Assembly: GCF_028369105.1 (NCBI RefSeq)
Contig: NZ_JAQNDO010000001.1
Location: 4,990,501-5,054,500, forward strand
Length of the DNA: 64,000 nucleotides
Reading direction: 5' to 3'
Origin: Polyangium mundeleinium
Lineage (GTDB): Bacteria > Myxococcota_A > Polyangia > Polyangiales > Polyangiaceae
Made by a program: the position numbers and the translations under genes. Within the stretch, counting starts at the first letter, position 1. Each line of letters opens with the position of its first letter. This document shows, piece by piece, positions 36,355 to 49,357 of this stretch. The notes under the pieces are model-generated. The model was not told where the DNA came from, did no database searches, and saw nothing but the letters and a program-made list of their open reading frames with translations.

Positions 36355-37245
36355 TTACAGGGCGTCGGCGACCATGTCGGCGCGCACCGGGGCGATGATC
36401 CCCGCCCAGGCGCCGTTCGCGTAATGGTTGTACTGCTCGGCGTCGTCGCGGAGAAGGACCGAGTGGTACGACCACTTCGCCTTGCCGTTGCTGGTCGTGC
36501 CCGAGCCCGTCGTGAGCGTGCCGTCGCACAGGAGGTCGCCCGGGTTGCAGAAGCCGCCTGTCACGGAGACGCCGCCGGTCGAGTGGTACCCGACCGCCTC
36601 GTCGTCCTGGCCGGCCAGCGTGCCCGAGTAGAGCGTGCCCTTCGCGCCCGCGAACATGTAAAACCACTTTCCGCGGGTCTGGTTGTGGTCGTAGAGGGCG
36701 CGCATCGTGGCCGTCTTCAGGTCGTCCGTGAGCTTGTCGCTCACCGCCCAGGCGCCGATGTTCGCGAGCTCGCTGCCGCCGCCGGCGCCGCTCGCGACGT
36801 CGACCCACTTGATGTTCCAGCCGGTCTGCGTGCCGCCCGCATTGCCACACGTGCCGTCGGCGGCCGGGGTGGCGTTCTTGATGCTGCGCGACGAGCCGCC
36901 GAATTGCGCCAGCGCGTAGCCGATCTGGGCGTCGCCGGCGCTGTGGGCGGCGATGTAACACCAGTTCGAGCCCGTACAGTAGCAATCGAGGGCGTCGCGG
37001 ATGCGGTAGTTCTGCTCGGAGATGCGGCTCTTGCCGTCCCAGTTGACGGCCTTCTTGTTGACGCCGGCCGCGGTCCCCGACGAACCCCAGTAGGAGAAGT
37101 CGGTGTAATTGCCCGCCTTGGTCGCCGTGCCGGTGTTCCGGCCGTGAATCCAGAGCGAGAAGTTCGTCGCCGACGCGTCGGGAGCTACGAGGAGCGCGGC
37201 GGCGGCCAGAGGAGCGAATGCGAGGAGGAGGGAGGCGCGGGACAT
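36355..37245 (-). CDS. Secreted alpha/beta-hydrolase-like protein
   Basis: A 296-residue protein with a signal peptide ending near PDASA-T. It starts the fold with NFSLWIHGRNTG, an HG oxyanion-type motif, and has YIAAHSAGDAQIGYAL, a nucleophile elbow (A-H-S-A-G) as in lipases and esterases. Four or more Cys suggest disulfides (CYCTGSNWC, FCNPGDLLC). The ATG at 37245 is chosen for the signal peptide; the frame is open 54 codons further. It is divergent from the phosphatase/nuclease-like gene at 37416, with about 170 bp between them. A lipid or ester substrate is inferred. Confidence 0.7.
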   Translation of the reverse strand: MSRASLLLAFAPLAAAALLVAPDASATNFSLWIHGRNTGTATKAGNYTDFSYWGSSGTAAGVNKKAVNWDGKSRISEQNYRIRDALDCYCTGSNWCYIAAHSAGDAQIGYALAQFGGSSRSIKNATPAADGTCGNAGGTQTGWNIKWVDVASGAGGGSELANIGAWAVSDKLTDDLKTATMRALYDHNQTRGKWFYMFAGAKGTLYSGTLAGQDDEAVGYHSTGGVSVTGGFCNPGDLLCDGTLTTGSGTTSNGKAKWSYHSVLLRDDAEQYNHYANGAWAGIIAPVRADMVADAL

Positions 37246-37415
37246 CCTGCGAGGAGAATCGAGCGGCACGATTGTGTCAAGCGAGAACCCGGCGCGATCA
37301 TTCGAAGGAATTGCAGGCCCGCAGAGCTTTTCCGCGCCGGCTGAACCGGCCCGTGACGGGGGCCACTTGTAAGGATCTTTCAACCGTCGGGGCGTGACGG
37401 GTAGCATGGGCGGTC

Positions 37416-38576
37416 ATGGCACTCCTCACCCGCCGCAGCGCGTCCTTCGCGCTCTCGATGTCGGCGCTCCTCGCCTTGCTCCCGGCCTGCGAGCCGCTCG
37501 CGGACGACCTCGATTTCGTCCGCCAGGAGGTCCAGGTCACGACGCGCAGCACGCTCGTGCCGCCCGCCGATCCTGCGCCCGCCACGCTCAAGGTGATGGC
37601 CTGGAACGTGAAATACGGCGCCGCGCGGATCGACTTCTGGTTCGATTACTGGGGCGACCGCGTGCAGATGACGAAGCAGGAGGTCGCCGAGAACATGGCC
37701 GACCTCTACCGCCTCGTGAACGAGTACGACCCCGATATCCTCATGACCGAGGAGATCGAGGTGAACTCCCGGCGTAGCGCCTATTACGACATGGTGCAGG
37801 GCATGCTGGAGGGCACGAGCCTCAATTACGCGGCCTACATCCAGACCTGGAACAGCCGCTTCATCCCCTCCGAGGGCGTCGGCCGGATGGACCTCGGCAA
37901 CGCGATCTTCTCGAAATACCCCATCACGTTCGCCGAGCGGATCCGGCAGGAGGATCGCACCGATCAGGACGGGATCACGGCCAAGTTCTACATTCACCGC
38001 ATGATCGGGCGCGCCGTGATCGACGTGGGCGCGGGCCGCGACGTGGCCGCGTACGTGGTGCACACCGAGGCCTACGACGTCGACGGCACGAAAGGCCGGC
38101 AGATCCGGCAGATCTACGACGAAATCAAAAAGGAGACGCTCCCGTTCGTGCTCGGCGGCGATTTCAACGAGCTGCCGCCGAACGCGATCAAGCTCGTCGG
38201 TTTCCCCGACGAACACCCGAGCTCGATCGGCACCGAGTACGAGCAGCCCCCCTACACGCCGGAGATCATGCAGACATTCTACGACGATTACGTGCCCTGG
38301 GTGAGCCTCGAAGCCTACGGCACCACCGAGGCCGCGCAGCGGCGGTATTTCACGCACACCGTGGCCGGGCCGCTGCACAAGGATGAAACGGGCAATCCGC
38401 AGTTCTGGAACCGCACCCTCGATTACCTCTTCATCACAAAGGCCGACGCCTGGGCCCCGGGCTCGACGGACGTGCTCCAGGAGCCGGGCAGGCAAGGGAT
38501 CCAGAGTGATCCGCTGATGCTCAGCGATCACGCGCCCGTCGTGGGGACGTGGGTGCTCGGGGGAGGGACGCCGTGA
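37416..38576 (+). CDS. Secreted endonuclease/exonuclease/phosphatase-family lipoprotein
   Basis: A 386-residue EEP-fold protein with a lipoprotein signal (LLPAC, about residues 21-25). Catalytic motifs are visible: MAWNVKYG (Asn), MTEEIEV (Glu, metal), VLGGDFNELP (Asp/Asn), LDYLF and SDHAPVVG (Asp-His). The family includes DNase I, sphingomyelinases and inositol phosphatases. Being a surface lipoprotein, it may act on external lipids or nucleic acids. It overlaps the outer membrane protein gene by 4 nt (GTGA), so the two are coupled. Confidence 0.8.
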   Translation: MALLTRRSASFALSMSALLALLPACEPLADDLDFVRQEVQVTTRSTLVPPADPAPATLKVMAWNVKYGAARIDFWFDYWGDRVQMTKQEVAENMADLYRLVNEYDPDILMTEEIEVNSRRSAYYDMVQGMLEGTSLNYAAYIQTWNSRFIPSEGVGRMDLGNAIFSKYPITFAERIRQEDRTDQDGITAKFYIHRMIGRAVIDVGAGRDVAAYVVHTEAYDVDGTKGRQIRQIYDEIKKETLPFVLGGDFNELPPNAIKLVGFPDEHPSSIGTEYEQPPYTPEIMQTFYDDYVPWVSLEAYGTTEAAQRRYFTHTVAGPLHKDETGNPQFWNRTLDYLFITKADAWAPGSTDVLQEPGRQGIQSDPLMLSDHAPVVGTWVLGGGTP

Positions 38577-39400
38577 AACGAGCCATGTTCGGAGCGATCG
38601 GGCTCCTCGCCCTGCTCTCGCCGGCCCTCGCCGAGGCCGAGCCGATGCCCGCGCGCGAGACGGCGCGCGTCCTCGACAAGGGAAAACTCTCCGGCGGGCT
38701 CCTCTCGCCGTTCGAGCTCGGGCTCGGCGGCGGCTGGGAGGTCACGACGATGATCGTGCCCTGGCTCCTGCTCTCGCCGAACATCACGTTCCGCGGCGAG
38801 CTCGGCCATCTCGGCAAGGGGGTCGTGGTGACGGGTGAATACGGACTTTCCGTACCGACGGGCGCGATGCGCCTGACGCAGGGGTATCTGTTCCCGACGT
38901 GGGAGACGTCGGGGCAGCGGCCCGGCTGGGTGGTCGCGCCGACGGCGGGGCTCTGGATTTCGGGCGGCGATCGCGGCGTCCTCACAGGACGGCTGGAGAC
39001 GACGGTCGGCCTCTCGCTCGGCGAGAACCCGGCGACGCCGCTGGAGTCGTACGCGCCGCTCGAGCTGCTCTTCGCGCCCGCGCTGAACGGCTTCCGCGTC
39101 CGGACCGGCCTGGCCTACGATTACGCGATCCTCGATTGGCTGCGGGCCCGCGCCGCCGTGAATGGATATGCGATCGGGCGGAGCCCGCACCCGCCGCGCT
39201 CGCCGTTCTACGCGAGCGCCGAGGTCGGGATCGAGATCGGGCTCGGCAAGACGGTGCGCGTGGCGCTCGGCGGCATCTGGTACAATTACGATCAGCGCGA
39301 AAAGGTCCTCCAAAAAGGGGACGACGGGCGATGGCGTAGGGTTCCCGTGCGAACGAACGATTTTTTCCCCACGTTCGACTTGATTCTCCGGCCCCGGTGA
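38573..39400 (+). CDS. Predicted outer membrane beta-barrel-like protein
   Basis: A 275-residue protein starting at GTG 38573. A signal peptide (AEAEP) is followed by alternating hydrophobic/polar strands with aromatic girdles, for example KLSGGLLSPFELGLGGGWEV and VALGGIWYNYD, ending in an LRPR tail. This is the pattern of a small barrel, though no family is recognised. Translational coupling to the EEP lipoprotein suggests they work together at the cell surface. Confidence 0.65.
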   Translation: MKRAMFGAIGLLALLSPALAEAEPMPARETARVLDKGKLSGGLLSPFELGLGGGWEVTTMIVPWLLLSPNITFRGELGHLGKGVVVTGEYGLSVPTGAMRLTQGYLFPTWETSGQRPGWVVAPTAGLWISGGDRGVLTGRLETTVGLSLGENPATPLESYAPLELLFAPALNGFRVRTGLAYDYAILDWLRARAAVNGYAIGRSPHPPRSPFYASAEVGIEIGLGKTVRVALGGIWYNYDQREKVLQKGDDGRWRRVPVRTNDFFPTFDLILRPR

Positions 39401-39421
39401 AGCGAGGCTAGAACGACCCTT

Positions 39422-39460
39422 CTCCCCTCTCCCGCCGAGAGGGGCTCGGGGGGAGGGGAG
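39422..39460 (+). promoter_or_regulatory. Possible mutually exclusive RNA helices over the kinase ribosome binding site
   Basis: The leader can form a short hairpin CCCCTCTC with GAGAGGGG (39424-39444, 8 bp). Alternatively CTCCCCTCTCCC (39422-39433) can pair with GGGGGAGGGGAG (39449-39460) over 12 positions with one G-U. The second helix would bury the Shine-Dalgarno GGAGGGGAG that lies 9 nt before GTG 39470. The two helices share bases, so only one can form. A regulatory role is inference from pairing only. Confidence 0.4.
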
Positions 39461-39469
39461 CTTCCGATC

Positions 39470-43324
<3,855 letters not shown>

Positions 43325-43347
43325 CCTTCCTTTACGAGATTCGGGTC

Positions 43348-44751
43348 ATGCAAAACCACGCGGTCGTCATCGGTGCGGGCATGTCCGGCCTCTCGGCCGC
43401 GCGGGTGCTCGAGCGATTCTTCGAGAAGATCACGGTCCTCGATCGGGACGAGCTCCCGGAGGGCCCCACCGCGCGGGCCGGGGTGCCGCAGGCGAGGCAC
43501 GTGCATGCCCTCGTCACGCGTGGGGCCCAGGAGCTCGACGCCCTGTTCCCGGGTTTCCTTGCGGAGTACGAGGCGAAAGGCGCCCACAAGCTCGACGTCT
43601 CCTACGACGGCGCGGTCCTGCGATATCCCGGCTGGCAGCAGCCGATGCGCAGCGGCTGCACGGCGTATTTGGCGACGCGGGATCTGACCGAATCCATCGT
43701 GCGCCGGCGGCTGCGGGAAGGCGGCCGCGTGGAGATCCTCCCGAGGACCGAGGCGACGGGCCTGTACGTTCGCCCGGACGCGCCCGGACGGGCCGCGGGG
43801 GTGCTCGCGGTGCAGCGGGGCGGCGGGACGAACCTCACGCTCCCGGCCGATCTCGTGGTCGACGCGAGCGGCCGTTCGTCGAAGGCGCCTTCGTGGCTCG
43901 CGTCGCTCGGCGCGGAGGTCCCGCGCGAGGAGGTGGTCGATTGTCACTCGGGGTATAGCTCCCGCTGGTACGAGGCCCCCGAAGCATTGCCCGCGGATTG
44001 TTGGTGGAAGCTCGTCTGGCTCGATCCTTCGCCCGAGGAGAACCATTTCGTCGGCGGCGTGCTCTTCCCGGTCGAGGGGCGCCGCTGGATCATCACGCTC
44101 GTCGGGTACGCCAAGCACTACCCGCCGAGCGACGAGGAGGGGTTTTTTCGGGCGCTCGGCGCGCTGCGGTCTCCGGTGTTGCAGCGCATGGCGGAGCTCG
44201 GCCGGCCCGTCTCGCCGGTCTATTCGAGCCGCGCGAACCAGAATCGCCTGCGCCGCTTCGACAAGCTGACAAAACCCCTGCCGGGGTTCGTCGCCGTGAG
44301 CGACAGCGTCTGCACGTTCAATCCGGTGTACGGCCAGGGCATGACCGTCGCCACGCTCTCGGCCCGCGCCCTCGAATCCACGCTCGAGCGCGTCTCGCTC
44401 GGGGATCCCGGCTTCGAGCGGGTCTTTTTCGGCAGCCAGCACCGCGCGGCCAGGGACGCGTGGAACCTCGCGACGAGCGCCGACATGCGTTTCCCGGGCG
44501 TGAAGAGTGATCTGCCGGCGCCCTCGCGGTTCGCGTCGTTTTTCGGCGATTCGATCTTGCGGACGATGAACCACGACGCCGAGGTGCTCCGGCGGGTGAC
44601 GCCCGTGTATTACATGCTGAAACCCACGCGCACGCTCTTCGAGCCGGATCTCGCCGCCCGCATCCTGCTCGGCGGCGCGGCCGGCGTGGCCGCGGCGCGC
44701 CTCCGCAGGGCCCCCCTCTCACCGAACCCGCCGCCGCGCCCCGAGATCTAG
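43348..44751 (+). CDS. FAD-dependent oxidoreductase
   Basis: A 467-residue flavoprotein with the N-terminal dinucleotide fold VVIGAGMSGLSAARVLER, a Glu/Asp at the end of the second strand, the GRSSKAPSW segment and the late VAVSDSVCTFNPVYGQGMT motif. The GD-type segment reads AVSDS. This places it among aromatic-ring hydroxylase/halogenase-like or geranylgeranyl-reductase-like proteins rather than amine oxidases. It follows the giant kinase gene after 23 nt; co-expression is likely. The 3' ends of this gene and the GST-like gene overlap by 4 nt. Substrate is unknown. Confidence 0.8.
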   Translation: MQNHAVVIGAGMSGLSAARVLERFFEKITVLDRDELPEGPTARAGVPQARHVHALVTRGAQELDALFPGFLAEYEAKGAHKLDVSYDGAVLRYPGWQQPMRSGCTAYLATRDLTESIVRRRLREGGRVEILPRTEATGLYVRPDAPGRAAGVLAVQRGGGTNLTLPADLVVDASGRSSKAPSWLASLGAEVPREEVVDCHSGYSSRWYEAPEALPADCWWKLVWLDPSPEENHFVGGVLFPVEGRRWIITLVGYAKHYPPSDEEGFFRALGALRSPVLQRMAELGRPVSPVYSSRANQNRLRRFDKLTKPLPGFVAVSDSVCTFNPVYGQGMTVATLSARALESTLERVSLGDPGFERVFFGSQHRAARDAWNLATSADMRFPGVKSDLPAPSRFASFFGDSILRTMNHDAEVLRRVTPVYYMLKPTRTLFEPDLAARILLGGAAGVAAARLRRAPLSPNPPPRPEI

Positions 44752-45476
44752 GCCGCGGGCTCGTTCGCCCAGTACGTTTCGCGGATCCGCTCGCAGAACG
44801 CGACCAGGTTCGCCTTCTCCAGCGCGCGGGCCTTCACGGGGTTCTCGGGGGGCGAAAAGACAAGCGGCGCGAGCATCCCGTACGCCGTCGTGTCGAGCGT
44901 CGAGGGCGCGTCGTCGAGGAAATACGGTTTGTCGCCGAGCAATTCGGAGGCCGCGTCCACGAGCGAGCGGCCCATGGCATACACCTCTTCGCGCGTGTGC
45001 CGCCCGATCCCCTGCGCCTTGAGCATGCTGCGCGTCTGCCGCTGCGCGAACGAGAGCAGCGGCGACACGGCGAAGCGCGGGACCCCGCCGGCCATCATGC
45101 TCTGCGCGATCGCGGGGCGGATGTGGACGAAATCCTCGTCGCGCCACCAGCGCAAGTAGACGAAGATGTAATAAAGATCGGCCTCGAACATCGATTTGAG
45201 GGCAAGCCCGAGCGCCCGCTCCTTCGGGCCGAACCGGCCGTCGTTCAATCGATCCCCGTGCTTCTCGATGAGGTAATCGATGATCTGGCTCGAATCGGGG
45301 ATCCGCCGGTCCCCGTCCTCCGCGTAGGGGATTTTTCCCTTCGGCGCCTTGCGGAAATCACCGATTTCGCTGCGATAGGGCAGGCCCGCCATGCGCAGCC
45401 ACGTCTCGACCTTGATGACGAACGGGCCGAGGTCGGGCAAACCAAACGCAGGGCCGAATTTGTAGACTGTCAGCAT
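44748..45476 (-). CDS. Glutathione S-transferase-like protein
   Basis: A 242-residue protein. Its first 80 residues form a thioredoxin-like fold (LTVYKFGPAFGLPD, KVETWLRMAGLPYRSE, PDSSQIIDYL), followed by an all-helical C-terminal half, as in GST and metaxin/Faxc-like proteins. A DSSQIIDYLI stretch gives the gamma-Glu binding part. The usual catalytic Ser/Cys is not evident in the first loop. It ends inside the stop of the convergent flavoprotein gene and is followed, 10 nt upstream, by a small secreted-protein gene. Function is not assigned. Confidence 0.75.
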   Translation of the reverse strand: MLTVYKFGPAFGLPDLGPFVIKVETWLRMAGLPYRSEIGDFRKAPKGKIPYAEDGDRRIPDSSQIIDYLIEKHGDRLNDGRFGPKERALGLALKSMFEADLYYIFVYLRWWRDEDFVHIRPAIAQSMMAGGVPRFAVSPLLSFAQRQTRSMLKAQGIGRHTREEVYAMGRSLVDAASELLGDKPYFLDDAPSTLDTTAYGMLAPLVFSPPENPVKARALEKANLVAFCERIRETYWANEPAA

Positions 45477-45486
45477 GATCGTTCCT

Positions 45487-45975
45487 TCAGGGAAGGCTGC
45501 TGTCCTTGCCGTCCTTGCCGTCCTTGGCGCCGTCGTTCTCGGGCGGCGGGGCCGGGGGCTGGGGATCGGGCTTGCGGGGCGGATCGCCGTACTCGACGTG
45601 TAACTTCTTCGCGAGCGCGTCGACGATCATCCGCTCGTGGTAGCTCGGCATCGTGGCGAGCTGCACCGTGACGCGCACGACGTCCTTGCCGCTCTTCACG
45701 ATCTCGATCGAGCCTGCATGCACGCGTTTTCCGCTCTCGGGGCTCGTGTACTTGAAGAGCAGGTAGCCGTGCTCGGAATCCTTCTCCGTGATCTCGAGCC
45801 CGAGATCCACGCGGACGAGGCGAACCGTGGTGCCCCAGGTCTGCTCGAAGGTGTAGGGCGACTCGTAGGCCGTGGCCGCGAGCGCCTCGCGTTCGAAGGC
45901 GGGCACGAGGACCACGCCCCCGAGGAGGAACGCGCAAAGAGCCATGCCCCAGATCCTTCGTCGCATTCCCAGCAT
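45487..45975 (-). CDS. Small secreted protein
   Basis: A 162-residue protein with a signal peptide (MALCAFLLGGVVLVPAF) and an alpha/beta mature domain, ending in a Pro/Asp/Lys-rich tail. Its ATG at 45975 directly follows the stop of the flippase-like gene (TAG-ATG); an ATG at 45966 is also possible. No family is recognised. Confidence 0.65.
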   Translation of the reverse strand: MLGMRRRIWGMALCAFLLGGVVLVPAFEREALAATAYESPYTFEQTWGTTVRLVRVDLGLEITEKDSEHGYLLFKYTSPESGKRVHAGSIEIVKSGKDVVRVTVQLATMPSYHERMIVDALAKKLHVEYGDPPRKPDPQPPAPPPENDGAKDGKDGKDSSLP

Positions 45976-47190
45976 CTACCCCAAAGCTTCGGCCTTGGGC
46001 CAGGTTTCCGGCGCCCGCCGCAAGAGCCTCATCCCGAGCCCGAGCGCGGCGAGGTGGAATCCCACCTGGGACACATACAGCACGAACACGAACGCGGCGC
46101 CGGGGCCCCGGAGCACGTCCTCGGGGAAGAACATGGCGAGGGCCATGTACGTGGCGAGCTGAAACGCGCCGAAATACCCGGGCCCCGAGGGGACGAGGAT
46201 CCCGATGCCGAGGCAGCCCATGGTCACACAAGCCTCGGCCAGCGTGATCCCCGAGAGCCCCGACCCCCACGCGAGGAGCCAGACGCCCGCGGCATTGATG
46301 CTCCAGTACGCGGCCGTCTCCAGGAGGAAAGGCACGAGGTGGCGCGGCGAGGGCAAGAAGCGGATGCCCTGCGCGACACGGTCGACGATGTCGGCGACGC
46401 GCTCGCCGAGCGGCGCGGAGACGAGGCCAAAGACCTTTTGGGTCGCGCGGCGAGCGAAATCGCGGGCGAAAAAGAAGACGGCCATCGTGACGAAGGCCGA
46501 GCAAAAGAGAAAAAGCGCGCCCATGGCGGCGCTGGGCACGGCGGCGACGGGGACCTCGAGATCACCGATGTGATCGGGGAGGGGGTCGAGCGGCGTGGCG
46601 CGGCGGAGGCCGATGAAGAGGATGGTGCTGAGCGCGAGGCCATCGATGACACGCTCGGCCCCGACGCTGCCCGTCGCTTCCCACATGCGGATGGAGCTGC
46701 GGGTGGTGACGAGGTAAGGCCGGACGACCTCGCCGCTGCGGAGAGGCGAGAGGAGGATGGCGCCGAAGCCGACCCAGGAGACGGCGACGACCTCGCGGAG
46801 GGAGAGCCGGCCGAGGGGTCGGAGCAGGTGGCGCCAGCGCGCCGCGCGGAACCAGTGGACGGCGGCGAGGGAGGCCACGTAGGCGACGACGGTCCAGGGG
46901 CGGAGGAGGTCGAACGCGCCGTCCGGCGGGTAGATGGGGAGGCCGCCATCCAGGAGGATCCAGACGAGGCCGACGCCGCAGAGGAGGGAGATGGCGAGGC
47001 GGCTGCGCCAGGGGGTTTGGGGGCGTTCGGGGGCGACGCTCGGACCGGGCGTAGGTGCAGGCGGGAGAGGCTCGTCCGCGGCGGACACGGCGCGCAGGGT
47101 GGCAGGACGAACGGGCGGGGGCAAGGCGGGAGCGGAGGCGGGGGCGGGGTTCTTTGCCCTTCGTGTTCGCTTGGGCAAAGAAGCGCTCAT
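45976..47190 (-). CDS. Flippase-like membrane protein (lysylphosphatidylglycerol synthase TM family)
   Basis: A 404-residue protein with about eight membrane helices after a Pro/Ala-rich N-terminus of 65 residues. Conserved-type segments are WFRAARWRHLLRPLG, LSPLRSGEVVRPYLV and the ERVIDGLALSTILF pattern, with GILVPSGPGYFGAFQ late in the protein. The family includes MprF N-terminal parts and AglD-like flippases. The start ATG (47190) overlaps the ATG of the divergent gene at 47189, so the real start may lie further in. It is followed directly by the small secreted protein gene. Confidence 0.8.
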   Translation of the reverse strand: MSASLPKRTRRAKNPAPASAPALPPPVRPATLRAVSAADEPLPPAPTPGPSVAPERPQTPWRSRLAISLLCGVGLVWILLDGGLPIYPPDGAFDLLRPWTVVAYVASLAAVHWFRAARWRHLLRPLGRLSLREVVAVSWVGFGAILLSPLRSGEVVRPYLVTTRSSIRMWEATGSVGAERVIDGLALSTILFIGLRRATPLDPLPDHIGDLEVPVAAVPSAAMGALFLFCSAFVTMAVFFFARDFARRATQKVFGLVSAPLGERVADIVDRVAQGIRFLPSPRHLVPFLLETAAYWSINAAGVWLLAWGSGLSGITLAEACVTMGCLGIGILVPSGPGYFGAFQLATYMALAMFFPEDVLRGPGAAFVFVLYVSQVGFHLAALGLGMRLLRRAPETWPKAEALG

Positions 47191-48565
47191 GAGATTTCGT
47201 GGTGTGGCGCTCGGGCTCGTGGGACTTTTCGGTTACGCGTGCGGCGGCAAGTCCGCCCTCGAAGTGGACATCGGCAGCGGCGACGCCTCGTCCAGCACCG
47301 GCAGCGGCGGCGCCGGGGGCGGGAGCAGCATTGCAAGCTCGTCCAGCACGGGCGGCGGCGGCGTCGGACCTGGCGCGCCGTATGGCCTCGTGCTCTCGGG
47401 CAAACTCGCGACCTATCCCCTCGCCGTCGCGCCCGACGGCTCCGCCTGGGTGTTTGGCGGGATCACCACCGAGGAAGTCCCCGGCGACACGGTATGGGAG
47501 AGTGCCTGGATCACGAAGCTCGATCCCTATGGCAACATCGTGTTCAAAGGGACCATCGACGGCCCGGACATCGACGTCGAGCCCATCGCCATCAAGACCG
47601 ACGCGGAAGGCAACGTGCTCTTCTCCGGGTATGCGAAGCGCAAGCCGGCGTCGCAGGCGGACCTCGATTTTTGGGGGAACAAGTTCCAGACCTACGAGGA
47701 GGCTCCGTTCGTCGTGCGCCTCGATCCCAGCGGAAACATTCGATGGGCCTACGTCACCGACAGCCAGCAGACCCCCAGCGATCCGCCCGCGTATCGCTTC
47801 AACGACGTCGGCGCCGACGGCAAGGGCAACGTGTATATCGCCGCTTGGATTTCGAGCCCGTTCGTGTCGGACCAGACCGACTCCGAGGTGTCGATTCGAT
47901 CGCCCGGCGAAGCCATGCTCCTGGACACACACACGATGCCGGCGATGAAAACCGTGTTCTGGAAGATCGACGTGGAGCCGAATGGGGACTTCTGGCTCGC
48001 GCGCTCCTCGTATTATCAAAAAGCACGGGTGCAAAAGTTCAAAAAATGGGGGGAGCTGGAGCTCGAGGTGACCGAGAGCGTCTGCTGGGTCGACGCGTTC
48101 GCCTTCGCGCCCGACGGCAAAGAAGGATACTTCATGGCCCGCGCAGAGGACCCCGCGGAGCATTGTTATTCCTCCCTCCAGCACCACTCACCCGACGGGA
48201 GCAGCGATTGGTTCGTCGAGGGAGAAGAATTCTACGCCGTCCACACGACGCTCACGAAGAGCGCCCCTGGACGCGCATGGCTGGCCCTTGGGCTCGAAGG
48301 GACCATGAACATCAACGGGTCGACGCTCACAGGCCAGTCTTATGAAGACATCACCGTCGCCGAGATCGACGAGCAAGGGACTTTCTTGCAATCCGCGACG
48401 TACGGAGGGCCCGGGGAGGATTACGCTGTTCAAATCGCGCTCGACAGCGAAGGCCGTCGGTACATGGCCGGTTATTTCACGAGCCAGATCGACTTCGGAC
48501 AAGGCGCGCTCGTGAACGACAGCGGCCAGCCGCGCGCCATCTTCGTGACCCGCTTGGATCCCTGA
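47189..48565 (+). CDS. Secreted repeat lipoprotein (myxobacterial type)
   Basis: A 458-residue protein with a lipoprotein signal (LFGYAC, about residues 13-18), a Ser/Gly-rich linker and a repeat region. It contains short beta-propeller-like units, each with Asp-x-x-Gly turns (VAPDGSAWVFGG, IKTDAEGNVLFSG, GADGKGNVYIAAW, DSEGRRYMAGYF). These resemble SBBP-type or delta-60-type repeats found in large secreted proteins. ATG 47189 gives the signal peptide. It shares bases of its start codon with the divergent flippase-like gene. Confidence 0.7.
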   Translation: MRFRGVALGLVGLFGYACGGKSALEVDIGSGDASSSTGSGGAGGGSSIASSSSTGGGGVGPGAPYGLVLSGKLATYPLAVAPDGSAWVFGGITTEEVPGDTVWESAWITKLDPYGNIVFKGTIDGPDIDVEPIAIKTDAEGNVLFSGYAKRKPASQADLDFWGNKFQTYEEAPFVVRLDPSGNIRWAYVTDSQQTPSDPPAYRFNDVGADGKGNVYIAAWISSPFVSDQTDSEVSIRSPGEAMLLDTHTMPAMKTVFWKIDVEPNGDFWLARSSYYQKARVQKFKKWGELELEVTESVCWVDAFAFAPDGKEGYFMARAEDPAEHCYSSLQHHSPDGSSDWFVEGEEFYAVHTTLTKSAPGRAWLALGLEGTMNINGSTLTGQSYEDITVAEIDEQGTFLQSATYGGPGEDYAVQIALDSEGRRYMAGYFTSQIDFGQGALVNDSGQPRAIFVTRLDP

Positions 48566-48605
48566 GGACGCCCGCGCGAGGCGGTCGAGCCGCAAGGCGT
48601 GGTCG

Positions 48606-49235
48606 TTACGGCTTCGCCGGGCTCAAGAATTGCCAGATCGCGGCGAATGTGACGATGAGGATGCCCCACATGGCGAGGAGCGAGGCGCCGAGAATGGCGA
48701 GGACCTCGAGCCATCCGAGCGACTTGGGGGCGACGATCTCCGCGTCCAGCCTATCCGCCTCCGCCTGCGCGGCGTCCGCGCGCGCCATGAAAAGGCCCCA
48801 CAGGAACGGGGAGAGGGCGAGGTTCAGCACGGGCACGAGCTGGACGAGGCAAGCCACGAACGCGAGCGTCGACGGGACCTCGACCGAGCGCGCATGAACC
48901 CGCTTCAGGCGACGCTCGATGGCGCCACAGAGACCCGTATTGGCGACGAAGAGCCAGTAGATGCCGTAGACGGGGATGAACAGCTTCCAGACCGCCTGGT
49001 CCGGCTCGATGCGCTGGCCGTCGTAGGCCTGACGTTGCGGCTTGGGAATACGCGCCCAGGTTTGATGAAGCCAGGAGAGCCCGAGGGTCATCCCCACGAT
49101 GCCGAGGGCCGGCTCCAGGAAGGCCCAAGGGGGGTATTGCCGCAAGACGAACCCATAGCCCGCGACGAGCAGGGCGATCCGCACGAGCAGAAGGCCGACA
49201 TAAGCACGCGTGAGGGGGGACCATCGACCGATCAT
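48606..49235 (-). CDS. Multi-pass membrane protein, DUF4328-like
   Basis: A 209-residue protein with about five membrane helices. The segment FIPVYGIYWLFVANTGLCGAI, with the preceding PDQAVW, resembles DUF4328/DUF4234-type small membrane proteins. The ATG at 49235 is chosen because the residues upstream do not look like a membrane protein. A gap of about 120 bp separates it from the VOC gene. Function unknown. Confidence 0.65.
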   Translation of the reverse strand: MIGRWSPLTRAYVGLLLVRIALLVAGYGFVLRQYPPWAFLEPALGIVGMTLGLSWLHQTWARIPKPQRQAYDGQRIEPDQAVWKLFIPVYGIYWLFVANTGLCGAIERRLKRVHARSVEVPSTLAFVACLVQLVPVLNLALSPFLWGLFMARADAAQAEADRLDAEIVAPKSLGWLEVLAILGASLLAMWGILIVTFAAIWQFLSPAKP

Positions 49236-49357
49236 GACTGCGCTTCCGCCGCACGATTGGCCCCCATCTTGGAGACTCTGCTCATGGTACCTCCCTGTCG
49301 AAGGTGGCTTCTGTAACACAGTGAGGGTGGGCAGAGGAACAGGTGAGGAGACCGATC

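Noticed and set aside
43348-44751. Biosynthetic gene cluster around the flavoprotein
   Set aside because: No PKS, NRPS, terpene or RiPP genes accompany it; neighbours are a signalling kinase and a GST-like protein.
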